Assembly (NCBI GenBank): GCA_017474515.1
Contig: JAFVHN010000024.1
Span: 1-64,000, forward strand
Direction of reading: 5' to 3'
DNA from: Prevotella sp.
GTDB taxonomy: Bacteria > Bacteroidota > Bacteroidia > Bacteroidales > Bacteroidaceae
DNA: 64,000 nt
Shown: piece by piece, positions 56,171-64,000 of the stretch
Numbering within the stretch: position 1 is the stretch's first letter
Layout: each line of letters opens with the position of its first letter
Position numbers and translations under genes: made by a program
The notes under the pieces: model-generated
Told to the model about the DNA's origin: nothing
Databases searched by the model: none
The model's input: the letters and a program-made list of their open reading frames with translations, nothing else

Positions 56171-56965
56171 TTACTTTACTCCCTCATCAACAAACGAAGC
56201 CCCCTTGAGCAGAGTATAGCCTTTCACGGGGTAGGTGTAGTCCTTGGCTTTTTGCCACGCCTTCTTTTCAAAGGGAAGCGGCATTTCATCGGCGGCCTTG
56301 ATGATGACAGGCATGTTGACGCAGGCGTAGTGCTGCTTTAAATGGATGATGTCGTTGTCGCGAAGACGGATGCACCCTTCACTGTCTTGTCCGGGCACAC
56401 TGCTTTCGTTGCTTGTTGAGCCGTGGATGCCGATGCCGGTGTGTGGGGGAGTGCTCAGACGGATGAACCAGTCGCCGTATGACGGAATGTTGCCGCGGCC
56501 GTCCTTGAAGTCGTGTTTCCACGATGAGGCGGACTGAATTTGTGAGATGGAGAACGGTTTTTTCATCGTGCTTTCCGGCGTCTTCTTGTCGCCGACGCGC
56601 TGTTTGTTACCGTTATTCAATGCTATGCAGACGGGGTAGTGGGCCACAAGCAGGGTGTCCTTGTCCACTTGTTCATAGACGTATAGCCTGAATTCCTGCT
56701 TCGAGATGACGATGAAGCACTTGTCTTTCTGAACGTTGTCTCTGTAAACCTTCCTGATGTCCGTCTGGTCGGCCACCTTGTAGGTGATGTTTCCTTTCTT
56801 CACCATTCTCATGGTCACCGTTCCGGGTTTCACGGGTTCTCCTTTGGGCAAAACCATTTCTTCGGCTTGGCTGAGGGCGGGATTGTCCTCACCGATGGAA
56901 ACGGACTCTTGTGCCCATCCTGTGAGTACCGTGCAGCAAACAACGGCCAATAATGCAGTTTTCAT
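56171..56965 (-). CDS. L,D-transpeptidase (YkuD domain), copy 1
   Basis: Forms 3-3 cross-links in peptidoglycan or attaches proteins. Signal peptide-like N-terminus (LLAVVCCTVLTGWAQ). Catalytic region: IGIHGSTSNESSVPGQDSEG, then CIRLRDND with the active Cys preceded by Ser-Glu-Gly and the His in HGST. 264 residues. The sequence strongly resembles the enzyme at 57521-58414 over the whole catalytic domain, so they are duplicates. An SH3b gene lies between them. Ends with VDEGVK after a KG-type motif. Confidence 0.88.
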   Translation of the reverse strand: MKTALLAVVCCTVLTGWAQESVSIGEDNPALSQAEEMVLPKGEPVKPGTVTMRMVKKGNITYKVADQTDIRKVYRDNVQKDKCFIVISKQEFRLYVYEQVDKDTLLVAHYPVCIALNNGNKQRVGDKKTPESTMKKPFSISQIQSASSWKHDFKDGRGNIPSYGDWFIRLSTPPHTGIGIHGSTSNESSVPGQDSEGCIRLRDNDIIHLKQHYACVNMPVIIKAADEMPLPFEKKAWQKAKDYTYPVKGYTLLKGASFVDEGVK

Positions 56966-56968
56966 ATT

Positions 56969-57499
56969 TTATTTTGTAATGTAGGAAAATTTCTTCGACA
57001 CATACACGGTGTGGCCTTTATAATCGGCCTTGTAGAAATCGTTTTGTTCTCCCAGGTATCCGAGATATGTGCCTTTGGGCAGATAACAGGGCGAACCGTC
57101 ATTCCAAGTGAAATAGGAATAATTGGTTCCGGGTCCCGTTCTCAGCCTTACGTTTGTTCCGTTGATGACAACGTAAAATTTCTCAGCTTTATTGTTTTCA
57201 ATATAGGAATATTGTTTGGAGATATAGACCTTGTATTTGTCATATTGAACATAGTAGAAGTCGCCTTTCTCCCCTAAATAAGGCAGTCGGGTGCCTTTCG
57301 GAGCGTAGCGCGGCGAGCCGTTATCATAGCAGAGGAAGCTGCAGGTGAGGTTGGGTTCAAAGCGCAGCCTGACGTTGGTGCCGTTGACCACCACATAGGT
57401 CTGTTGCTGCATTTCGTCGCCTTCGGGGGCAATGTCCGATGCCTGGGCCGTAAAGGTGGCTGCCAAGAGCATCAAAAGGGTTGTAAGCAGGTGTTTCAT
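56969..57499 (-). CDS. Secreted protein with two SH3b-type domains
   Basis: 176 residues with signal peptide (LLTTLLMLLAATFTAQA). Two homologous ~65-residue repeats: TYVVVNGTNVRLRFEPN...SFLCYDNGSPRYAPKGTRLPYLG and FYVVINGTNVRLRTGPG...YFTWNDGSPCYLPKGTYLGYLG. The NGTNVRLR.GP pattern is that of bacterial SH3 domains, which bind peptidoglycan stem peptides. Placed between two L,D-transpeptidases with 3-4 and 21 bp gaps, it likely helps target or regulate them. Confidence 0.85.
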   Translation of the reverse strand: MKHLLTTLLMLLAATFTAQASDIAPEGDEMQQQTYVVVNGTNVRLRFEPNLTCSFLCYDNGSPRYAPKGTRLPYLGEKGDFYYVQYDKYKVYISKQYSYIENNKAEKFYVVINGTNVRLRTGPGTNYSYFTWNDGSPCYLPKGTYLGYLGEQNDFYKADYKGHTVYVSKKFSYITK

Positions 57500-57520
57500 G
57501 TTGTTGAGGTGTTAAAAGGG

Positions 57521-58414
57521 TTAATGTTTATTGTTGTTGTCCTCTTTCAGGATGATGTCTTGCTTGTGCATGGGCGGCACCTTCACCTTGATGTTTCTTC
57601 TTTCAATTTCCTCCTTGGAGGGCTTCTCGCCGATGACGTTGTTGGAAACCATGGCAGTGGTGTCGGGCGTCACATAACCGGCTTTGGGAGCCTGGTAGAG
57701 GTTGCCGAGTGCCTGTTGTGCCTTCATTTCAAAGGGCAGTTTTCCCTGGTTGATGCCTTTGATGATGACTTTTTGCGAGATAAATGCAAAGCGTGCCCTT
57801 AGCAGGTCGAGGTCTTTGTCGCGCAACCGGATGCACCCCTCGCTGTCGCGTCCCGGCACCGACGGCTCGTTGTTGGTGCTTCCATGAATGCCCACGCCGG
57901 TAAATCCCGGCGTTTCCAGGCGCAGGAAGAAATTGCCGTAGGCGGCAATGGGGCCGCGCCCGTCGCCGAAATCATGCTCCCAAGTGCTTGCATCTTTAAT
58001 TTCGGTCAGTTTAAAGGCACTGTCGGGCGTACATTCTGGCGTGGCCATGTCGCCGCTTTTCTGCTTGTCTGCGGGGTTCTTGCCATAGCATACGGGGAAA
58101 TGTGCCACCAGTGCGGTGTCCTTGCCGTCGGGAGTGATTTCATAAACGTAGAGGCGGTATTCTTTCTTCGAGATGACGAAGAAGCAACGCCGCGGGTCGG
58201 TGGCTTCCTTATAGACTTTTGCCGAATCATTGATATCGGCCACCAGATAGGTCTTCGTGCCCACGGTTATCTCTTTGGTGGGAATGTCCGTAGTGTCCGA
58301 CACCACGACGGCTTTTTCCACGTCCTTTTTCTCGTCCGTTTTCTTTTCCCCGTTGCAGGCGGTCAAGATTATTGCCGCTGCCACTACAGGTAAAATTAAA
58401 AGTATTTTTTTCAT
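57521..58414 (-). CDS. L,D-transpeptidase (YkuD domain) lipoprotein, copy 2
   Basis: Lipoprotein start MKKILLILPVVAAAIILTAC then an acidic/Lys linker. The catalytic domain has VGIHGSTNNEPSVPGRDSEG and CIRLRDKDLDLLRARFAF with the active Cys. Homologous to copy 1, but anchored and with a longer C-terminal tail (KVPPMHKQDIILKED). The ATG at 58414 is taken over one at 58477, since only the former puts the signal peptide at the N-terminus (297 residues). Follows the SpmA/B gene by 25 bp. Confidence 0.87.
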   Translation of the reverse strand: MKKILLILPVVAAAIILTACNGEKKTDEKKDVEKAVVVSDTTDIPTKEITVGTKTYLVADINDSAKVYKEATDPRRCFFVISKKEYRLYVYEITPDGKDTALVAHFPVCYGKNPADKQKSGDMATPECTPDSAFKLTEIKDASTWEHDFGDGRGPIAAYGNFFLRLETPGFTGVGIHGSTNNEPSVPGRDSEGCIRLRDKDLDLLRARFAFISQKVIIKGINQGKLPFEMKAQQALGNLYQAPKAGYVTPDTTAMVSNNVIGEKPSKEEIERRNIKVKVPPMHKQDIILKEDNNNKH

Positions 58415-58439
58415 ATGGAATTGTTCACTTTTACATTTT

Positions 58440-59672
58440 TCATCCCCAGAAATAATAGCTGAAGCACACGGCGGCAATCATTCCCGCGAAGTCGGCCAAT
58501 AGTCCGCAAGCCACGGAGTTGCGGTAGTTCTTGATGCCCACACTTCCGAAGTAGATGGCGAGGATGTAGAACGTGGTGTCGGTGCATCCTTGTAGCACAC
58601 CGGCAAGGTGTCCGACGAACGAGTCGGGCCCGTAGGTCGCCATGCACTCCAGCATCATGCCGCGGGCTCCCGAACCGTTGAGCGGCTTCATCAATGCCAC
58701 GGGCACGGCGGCCACGAAGTCGCTATTTAGCCCGCAGGCCTCCACCACGTAGGTAATGCCGTCTTGAAGCATAGTGAGGGCTCCCGATGCCTTGAACACG
58801 CCGATGGCGGCCAATATGGCCACCACGTAAGGAATAAGGCTCACGGCCACGCCGAAGCCACCTTTGGCTCCTTCGATGAACGAGTCATAGACGTTGAGCC
58901 GTTTCCGCCACCCATAGCATACAAACATCAGGATGGCACCCAGGATAAGGCAACTTGTGAGCAGGCGGCAGAACTGCTGCACATGCTCGTTGTCCATGCC
59001 GTGCATGGCCCAGAACAATGCAGCCACCAGGCTCGCAATGACGGCGAACATGACGAGGAAAGCCCTCTGAAACAGGTTGATGCGCTGGAAAATGCTTACT
59101 ACTATAAGGCCCACAATGGTTGAGCACATCGTGGTCAGAAGCAAGGGAATGAACACGTCGGTGGGGTCGGCAGAACCGGCCTGCGCACGATAAGCCATGA
59201 TGGACACCGGGATGAGCGTCAGCCCCGACGTGTTGAGCACCAGGAACATGATCATGCTGTTGGTGGCCGTGTCTTTCTTGGGGTTCAGTTCTTGCAATTC
59301 TTGCATGGCCTTCAGGCCCACTGGGGTGGCGGCGTTGTCCAGCCCAAGCATGTTGGCCGAGATATTCATGAAAATGCTGCCCAGGGCCGGATGCCCCTTT
59401 GGCACTTCGGGAAAAAGCTTGGTGAGCACCGGCGACAATGCGCGCGCCATTTTGTTCACAAGACCGCTGTCCTCACCGATTTTCAGGAACCCCATCCATA
59501 GCGTGAGCGTTCCCGTGAGGCCGAGCGTCATCTCGAAGGCCATCTTCGACATCTCGAACGTAGAGTCCATCATCGAGGGCAGGGTGTCGGCATCGCCCAT
59601 GAAGATGAGCCTCACCACGCCAATCACCGCACCGATGACAAAAAGTCCTATCCAAATATAGTTTAATGCCAT
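58440..59672 (-). CDS. SpmA/SpmB-type nucleoside-recognition (Gate) membrane protein
   Basis: 410-residue multi-pass membrane protein joining the two halves, SpmA and SpmB, that are separate in spore formers. First half: LTLWMGFLKIGEDSGLVNKM and NMLGLDNAATPVGLKAM. Second half: GAKGGFGVAVSLIPYVVAIL and PLNGSGARGMMLECMATYGP, then GCTDTTFYILAIYFGSVGI. Function outside spores is unknown; a transport role is suspected. First gene of a run with the L,D-transpeptidases and pheS. Its promoter leaves practically no leader. Confidence 0.88.
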   Translation of the reverse strand: MALNYIWIGLFVIGAVIGVVRLIFMGDADTLPSMMDSTFEMSKMAFEMTLGLTGTLTLWMGFLKIGEDSGLVNKMARALSPVLTKLFPEVPKGHPALGSIFMNISANMLGLDNAATPVGLKAMQELQELNPKKDTATNSMIMFLVLNTSGLTLIPVSIMAYRAQAGSADPTDVFIPLLLTTMCSTIVGLIVVSIFQRINLFQRAFLVMFAVIASLVAALFWAMHGMDNEHVQQFCRLLTSCLILGAILMFVCYGWRKRLNVYDSFIEGAKGGFGVAVSLIPYVVAILAAIGVFKASGALTMLQDGITYVVEACGLNSDFVAAVPVALMKPLNGSGARGMMLECMATYGPDSFVGHLAGVLQGCTDTTFYILAIYFGSVGIKNYRNSVACGLLADFAGMIAAVCFSYYFWG

Positions 59673-59680
59673 AATGGTTG

Positions 59681-59712
59681 CAAAAGTACAACTTTTCTTT
59701 TATTTGGCCAAA
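59681..59712 (-). promoter_or_regulatory. Promoter of the SpmA/B gene, leaderless
   Basis: On the minus strand TTTG at 59712-59709, a 20-bp spacer, TACTTTTG at 59688-59681. The start codon at 59672 is 8 bp beyond, so transcription should start within a few bases of the ATG. Confidence 0.75.
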
Positions 59713-59822
59713 AAATAAATGACAAAGTTGATGGTAGGGCGGGGGATAGGAACTATTGCGCTCCACTTAAACTTCAAAACTCAGAAGGACAAGCAAGGCT
59801 CACGTTCCTAAGTGGCGAAAGG

Positions 59823-62210
59823 TCAGAACTCCACGAGCACCCTGGCGTTGATTTGCCTGCCGGTGAGATAGTTGGGCACTGCGTATTGCTGGTTGGTGAC
59901 GTCGGTAATCCAGTAGTAGGAGTTCACGTTGTTGATGCCGAAGAGGTTGAGGCAGTCGATGCCCAGCCAAAGATTGCGGATGGGATTCTTGGGTTGCTCG
60001 TGCTTCTCGTTGTTGATGGCCCTGAAGCTCATGCCGATGTCGGCGCGTTTGTAGGCCGGCGCCCTGAACGGCATCTTGTCGAGCGAGCGGTGCGGGGCAC
60101 CGAAAGGCAGTCCGTCGGCGTATGCCAGTTTGAGCGACATCTTCCATCGCTCGGTGCCGGGGAAGTAGTCGGTGAAGAAAAGGTTCATGGCATAGCGCTG
60201 GTCGGTGGGCAACGGTATGCTGGTGCCGTTTATTTTCATACGGGTGTTCATCAACGAGAAGGTGAGCCACGAATCGCTGCCCGGCACAAACTCGCCGTAG
60301 AGTTTCATGTCGAGACCTGTGGCGTGGCCGTTGCACAGCTGGCTGGCATCGTACACAATCTTCACATTATCAACCGTATATGGCACAAGGTTCGAGAGGA
60401 ACTTATAGTATGCCTCTGCCGTGAACTTGAAAGGCCTGCCCAGCATTTTGAAGCGTTGGTCGTAGGCGGCTATCAGGTGTATGGAGCGTTGGCTCTTGGT
60501 GTCGTTTCGCAAATTGGCAACGGTGATGCCGTTGGTGGTCAAGGTGTCCCTGAGTTCCTTGAAAAACGGTGCCTGGTAATAGAGTCCGGCGGCAAAGCGC
60601 AACGTTACATCGTGGTTCCATGCGGGCACTACGGCGAGCGACAGGCGTGGGCTGAGAATGCTCTCGCGGTTGTAGTTCCAGTGGCTGAAGCGCAGTCCGT
60701 AGTTAAGGGTGTAGAAAGTGGTTTGGGCGGCGTTCATCCATTTGTAGGTGTCCATGATATAGGTTTCCACCCTGTTGGCTTTCAATTCGTTGCGGGCTTT
60801 AAGTGAATAAATCATATAGAGGTCGCGCCCGGTGTGCGGTATGCTGTAGCCGCTGCTGTCGCGCATCTCGTATTCGTTGGAACGCTCGCGAATGTGCTCC
60901 ATCTTGTAGGTGACGGCGGCCTGCATCTGGTGCTTCCCGAAGCGGTGGTCCATCAAGAGCTTCACGCTTTTCACGTCGGCCTTCAGGTAGTTGCGTGCAT
61001 GCTCCATATAAGTTCCCACGCCGAGGTTCTCGCTGGTCTCGGTCTGCGTGAGCCAGTATTGCCCCTGAATGTCGTAGCGCTCCTGTTCATCGGTGCTGAA
61101 GGCCGATGCGATGAGCGAGAAACGGGTGTTGTCGGTGATGTGGCGCGTCAGGTTGACCGTGCCGAAGAACGTTCGGAACACGTCTTTCTCCTGTCCGTCG
61201 AAATAGACCCTGAACGACTTGACGCTCTCCATCGTTCCGAATTTCGTCTCGCGGTCTTGCGGATGGAAGTTGTAGTGGTTTTCCGAAATGTCGCCGATGA
61301 CCTCCAGGCTCCAGCGCTTGTTGGGCTGCCAGGTAAGGTAGGTCTGGTAGTCGAGGAAGTTGGGCGAGTATTCGCCTTTCGTCTCCATTGACCCAAGGAG
61401 GTATTTGTTTGTCTTATAGCGTAATCCGTTGCTCCAGGTAAACTTTTTCTTTTTGTCGGCAAGGCCCAGATAGGCGCTTGCCCCGAGCAGGCTGGCCGAC
61501 ACGGAGCCTTCGATGCGTTGGGGCCGGCGGTAGGTGATGTCGAGGGCCGACGACATCTTGTCGCCATATTTGGCTTCATAGCCGCCGGTGGAAAATCCCA
61601 CTCGCTCCACCATGTCGGGATTGATGACCGACAGACCTTCCTGTTGTCCGCTTCTTACAAGGAAGGGCCTGTAAACCTCCACATTATTTATATACACGGA
61701 GTTTTCGTCGAAGGAGCCACCCCTGACGTTGTATTGGCTCGAGAGTTCGCTATGTGTGGAAACGCCGGCCTGTCCCTGAATCATTTCCTCAACGACATTT
61801 CCGCTGGCTGACGGCTGCTGTCGCACGTCCTTCACGTCGAGTTGTTCGGTGCCGGTGGTCTGGCGCACGCGCTCGGTGACCACTACCTCGTTCAGCTCCT
61901 TGTTTTCCTCAATGAGCTGTATCTGAATGGTTTGCTTGCCGCGAGGCTTTCTCAGCACGCGGGTTTTCGTCTTATAGCCCACCATGGAGAATTTCACCTC
62001 CACGGAGTCCTGCGAAATCAACTCCATGGAGTATTCTCCCTTGAGGTTGGTCATGGCCACTTTTCCTTGTCGGAGCACCGACACGGTGACCATTTCCATG
62101 GGGTTCGACTGCTCGTCAACCACACGGCCCTGTAGGGTGAATGTCTGCGCCTCCGCCCGGGTAAAAAGGAACAGGAGGGCAGGCATGATAACAAGTATCA
62201 GTTTCTTCAT
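59823..62210 (-). CDS. TonB-dependent receptor with carboxypeptidase-like domain
   Basis: Outer-membrane import protein. Signal peptide (LILVIMPALLFLFTRAEA), then a CarboxypepD_reg-like domain (about 22-108, LQGRVVDEQSNPMEMVTVSV and GEYSMELISQDSVEVKFSMVGYKTK). The plug has VRQQPSASGNVVEEMIQGQAGV and QYNVRGGSFDENSVYINNVEVYRPFLV, and the beta barrel runs to a C-terminal ending in VLVEF. 795 residues, smaller than SusC (~1000), and there is no SusD partner. Substrate unknown; iron or cofactor import is possible given the neighbouring Fur-type gene, but not shown. Confidence 0.9.
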   Translation of the reverse strand: MKKLILVIMPALLFLFTRAEAQTFTLQGRVVDEQSNPMEMVTVSVLRQGKVAMTNLKGEYSMELISQDSVEVKFSMVGYKTKTRVLRKPRGKQTIQIQLIEENKELNEVVVTERVRQTTGTEQLDVKDVRQQPSASGNVVEEMIQGQAGVSTHSELSSQYNVRGGSFDENSVYINNVEVYRPFLVRSGQQEGLSVINPDMVERVGFSTGGYEAKYGDKMSSALDITYRRPQRIEGSVSASLLGASAYLGLADKKKKFTWSNGLRYKTNKYLLGSMETKGEYSPNFLDYQTYLTWQPNKRWSLEVIGDISENHYNFHPQDRETKFGTMESVKSFRVYFDGQEKDVFRTFFGTVNLTRHITDNTRFSLIASAFSTDEQERYDIQGQYWLTQTETSENLGVGTYMEHARNYLKADVKSVKLLMDHRFGKHQMQAAVTYKMEHIRERSNEYEMRDSSGYSIPHTGRDLYMIYSLKARNELKANRVETYIMDTYKWMNAAQTTFYTLNYGLRFSHWNYNRESILSPRLSLAVVPAWNHDVTLRFAAGLYYQAPFFKELRDTLTTNGITVANLRNDTKSQRSIHLIAAYDQRFKMLGRPFKFTAEAYYKFLSNLVPYTVDNVKIVYDASQLCNGHATGLDMKLYGEFVPGSDSWLTFSLMNTRMKINGTSIPLPTDQRYAMNLFFTDYFPGTERWKMSLKLAYADGLPFGAPHRSLDKMPFRAPAYKRADIGMSFRAINNEKHEQPKNPIRNLWLGIDCLNLFGINNVNSYYWITDVTNQQYAVPNYLTGRQINARVLVEF

Positions 62211-62305
62211 TTTGATAATAACGCCGAGCGGGCCGATTTATTGTGTCATTCTGGTAGAACGCCTTGGTGACAATATCGTGTGAAACGGAAAAACATCCAT
62301 CCTAA

Positions 62306-62500
62306 TTGTCAAATTTTTTCAAAACCCAAGAAGGCTTGACCGCAAATTTCGGGGAGAAATCTTCAAGATTTCCCCTCTCAATCTTCAAGATTTCTCCCCG
62401 AAATTTGCGGTCAAACTTGGCGGTGTTTTCAACCTGTTGAAAATCAGCTTGTTACAAAATCGTCGGATTTTTGGTCGTTTTGTCAAAATTTTTCAAAATT
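62306..62500 (-). repeat. Invertible-core repeat element, copy E (core inverted)
   Basis: Flanks in the orientation of copy C: TTGTCAAATTTTTTCAAAAC at the left, GTTTTGTCAAAATTTTTCA near the right, with GTTACAAAAT before it. Core 62336-62416 (TTGACCGCAAATTTCGGGG to CGAAATTTGCGGTCAA). The centre AGATTTCCCCTCTCAATCTT is that of copies A and D, so relative to its own flanks it is inverted, as in B. Confidence 0.85.
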
Positions 62501-62629
62501 TTTAGTCGCTTCGCTACCCACCGGAAATAAGCATTAAACAAAGTTGAAAAGTAGCGAGCAAAAAAAGAAGTTTTTGCCTGTTCGTACACTTTTCTTTTGT
62601 CGGCAAGGCGATAAATGAAAAAAAATATG

Positions 62630-62637
62630 TACATTTG
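62630..62637 (+). promoter_or_regulatory. -7 element of the fur-like gene
   Basis: TACATTTG at 62630-62637, 24 bp before the ATG at 62662. No good -33 box. Confidence 0.5.
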
Positions 62638-62661
62638 CACGGATTTTTGCAAAATATCGAA

Positions 62662-63138
62662 ATGAACGACGAGAAAAAGAAGCTTGCAAAGGAGAAACTC
62701 GTGGAATACCTGACGCAAAACGGGCATCGCAAGACGCCGGAACGCTTTGCCATTCTTGACGCGGTGTTCGGCTTCGACTCGCTTTTTACGCTGGCCGAAC
62801 TGGGCAATGCCCTTGAAGACCAGAACTTCCATGTGAGCAAGGTCACGCTCTATAATGCCATCCATCTGTTTGAGCAACTTCACATTGTGGAGTGCCACCG
62901 CCTGGGCGGGGCCAGCCTCTACGAGGTGGCGACGAAAACGGGCAACAGCCATCAGATATGCACGGTATGCGGGAAGATGACGGTGTTCAACTCCTCGAAA
63001 ATCCGTGCGGCGGTGGAGGAAACCCACCTGCGTCGCTTTCGCAAGGAGGGCTATTCGCTCTATGTCTATGGCGTGTGTAGTTCGTGCCAGGCCAAGATTA
63101 CACGACAGAAGAACAAGAAAGTGAAAAATGAAGAGTAG
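62662..63138 (+). CDS. Fur-family metal-dependent regulator
   Basis: 158-residue winged-helix repressor. The DNA-binding half has YLTQNGHRKTPERFAILDAVF and NFHVSKVTLYNAIHLFEQLHIVE. The metal half has HQICTVCGKMTVFNS and YVYGVCSSCQAKI, giving two CxxC pairs for structural zinc. A TTG upstream (62635) lies within the -7 box, so the ATG at 62662 is chosen. Could be Fur, Zur or PerR; the key sensing residues do not settle it. purA follows 90 bp downstream. Confidence 0.9.
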   Translation: MNDEKKKLAKEKLVEYLTQNGHRKTPERFAILDAVFGFDSLFTLAELGNALEDQNFHVSKVTLYNAIHLFEQLHIVECHRLGGASLYEVATKTGNSHQICTVCGKMTVFNSSKIRAAVEETHLRRFRKEGYSLYVYGVCSSCQAKITRQKNKKVKNEE

Positions 63139-63228
63139 GCAATTCCGACGCCAGGAAGCGAAGGCTCCTACAGAATGAGACCAGTCTTCTCATTTACATC
63201 AATAAAAATATCAAAACACAAATAGATA

Positions 63229-64000
63229 ATGGAAAAAGGAAAAGTGGACGTTCTACTCGGATTACAGTGGGGCGACGAAGGAAAAGGAAAAGTGGTTGAC
63301 GTGCTGACACCGCGCTACGACGTGATAGCCCGTTTTCAGGGCGGTCCCAATGCCGGGCACACCCTTGAGTTTGAGGGCGAGAAGTATGTGTTGAGAAGCA
63401 TTCCGTCGGGCATCTTCCAGGGCGGCAAGGTGAACATCATTGGCAATGGCGTGGTGCTGGCTCCCGACCTGTTCATGCAAGAGGCCATGGACTTGGAAAA
63501 AAGCGGCCACGACCTGCGCTCACGGTTGCGCATTTCAAAGAAAGCCCATCTCATCATGCCCACGCACCGCGTGCTCGACGCCGCCCAGGAGGCCGCCAAG
63601 GGAAAGAGCAAGGTGGGCACCACGGGCAAGGGGATAGGCCCCACCTACACCGACAAGATTTCAAGAAACGGACTGCGCGTAGGCGATATCTTCGAGCATT
63701 TCGAGGAAAAATATGAGGCCCACAAGGCCCGGCACCTGAGTATTCTGCAATCGCTCGACTACACCGATTTCGACATTGAAGAAACCGAAAAGACGTGGAT
63801 GAAGGGCATTGAATACATGAAGCAATTCAGCATTGTAGATTCGGAATGGGAAATCGACCAGATGCTGAAGTCGGGCAAAAGCATCCTGTGCGAGGGTGCA
63901 CAAGGCACCATGCTCGACATTGATTTCGGAAGCTATCCCTTCGTGACATCCTCCAACACCATTTGCGCCGGTGCATGCACGGGCCTGGGCATCGGCCCCA
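63229..64000 (+). CDS. purA: Adenylosuccinate synthase, 5' part
   Basis: IMP plus aspartate and GTP to adenylosuccinate, in AMP synthesis. The frame stays open from the ATG at 63229 to the right edge: 257 of the usual ~425 residues. Conserved parts: VLLGLQWGDEGKGKVVDVL with the catalytic Asp, FQGGPNAGHTLEF with the catalytic His, VGTTGKGIGPTYTDKISRNG, and LCEGAQGTMLDIDFGSYPFV followed by SSNTICAGACTGLGIGP. The cut-off is only the window end. Sits behind the Fur-family gene, an order seen in other Bacteroidetes. Confidence 0.96.
   Translation, partial: MEKGKVDVLLGLQWGDEGKGKVVDVLTPRYDVIARFQGGPNAGHTLEFEGEKYVLRSIPSGIFQGGKVNIIGNGVVLAPDLFMQEAMDLEKSGHDLRSRLRISKKAHLIMPTHRVLDAAQEAAKGKSKVGTTGKGIGPTYTDKISRNGLRVGDIFEHFEEKYEAHKARHLSILQSLDYTDFDIEETEKTWMKGIEYMKQFSIVDSEWEIDQMLKSGKSILCEGAQGTMLDIDFGSYPFVTSSNTICAGACTGLGIGP

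Noticed and set aside
55078-56208. 376-codon plus-strand frame opposite pheS
   Set aside because: Shadow of pheS; no recognisable domain.

Overview
The window looks like chromosomal DNA of a Prevotella-like member of the Bacteroidales. Gene content supports this: a BspA-like leucine-rich-repeat surface protein with a Prevotella-style C-terminal tail, a TonB-dependent receptor, a FimB/Mfa2-like lipoprotein, a glycogen operon of debranching enzyme, glycosyltransferase and GH57, ptb-buk, and a fur-purA pair. Promoters also support it: many upstream regions carry the Bacteroidetes signature TTTG-N19-21-TAnnTTTG, and Shine-Dalgarno sites are poor. Almost all of the sequence is ordinary core chromosome. 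No prophage, conjugative element, rRNA, tRNA or CRISPR array was seen.

Layout. 1-7141: a gene cut by the left edge, an RluA-type pseudouridine synthase, a 52-residue membrane protein, a GH3 glycosidase lipoprotein, and a complete N-degron set (clpS, clpA, aat). 7150-13833: the accessory part, with an AlbA_2 gene lacking a normal start codon, a strong promoter feeding a rod-shaped structured RNA (6S-like), and a two-gene restriction-modification system. That system has a large GIY-YIG/helicase/adenine methylase polypeptide with an A/T-rich, apparently exchanged recognition segment. 13860-18032: menE-like ligase, a LytS/LytTR two-component system and a Cys-rich hypothetical. 18554-23072: panE, pgi with tandem promoters, a HAD phosphatase and mnmA. 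23262-28077: the glycogen operon. 28603-36837: TPM protein, diacylglycerol-kinase-like protein, miaA, 5'-nucleotidase with a small coupled partner, gap, mscL, YccF and a lytic transglycosylase. 36881-44555: hisGDC behind a large leader hairpin, then a heterodimeric ABC exporter and a PH-like membrane protein. 44582-48475: repeats and the BspA-like protein. 48493-54996: buk, ptb, ligA, a B3/B4 protein and a lipoprotein. 55084-59672: pheS, two L,D-transpeptidases around an SH3 protein, and an SpmA/SpmB-type protein. 59823-64000: TonB receptor, Fur regulator and the start of purA.

The intergenic regions are unusually rich in repeats. The most striking is a family of about 200 bp with five copies, built around an ~80-bp near-perfect inverted repeat. 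In three copies the centre has one orientation relative to the flanks and in two it is inverted. Other families are a C/G-rich hairpin repeat, GTGAARA heptamers joined to a fixed AATTTGCTRCCGCCAT-type end, CTAG-rich microsatellites, GAGTTC-type decamers, small GGACGTGA/TCACGTCC palindromes and one 177-bp MITE-like element.

The best candidates for a new or under-described system are the split R-M locus with its mosaic recognition domain, the rod-like RNA upstream of it, and the invertible-core repeat family. Function calls rest on reading motifs by eye; no database search was possible.
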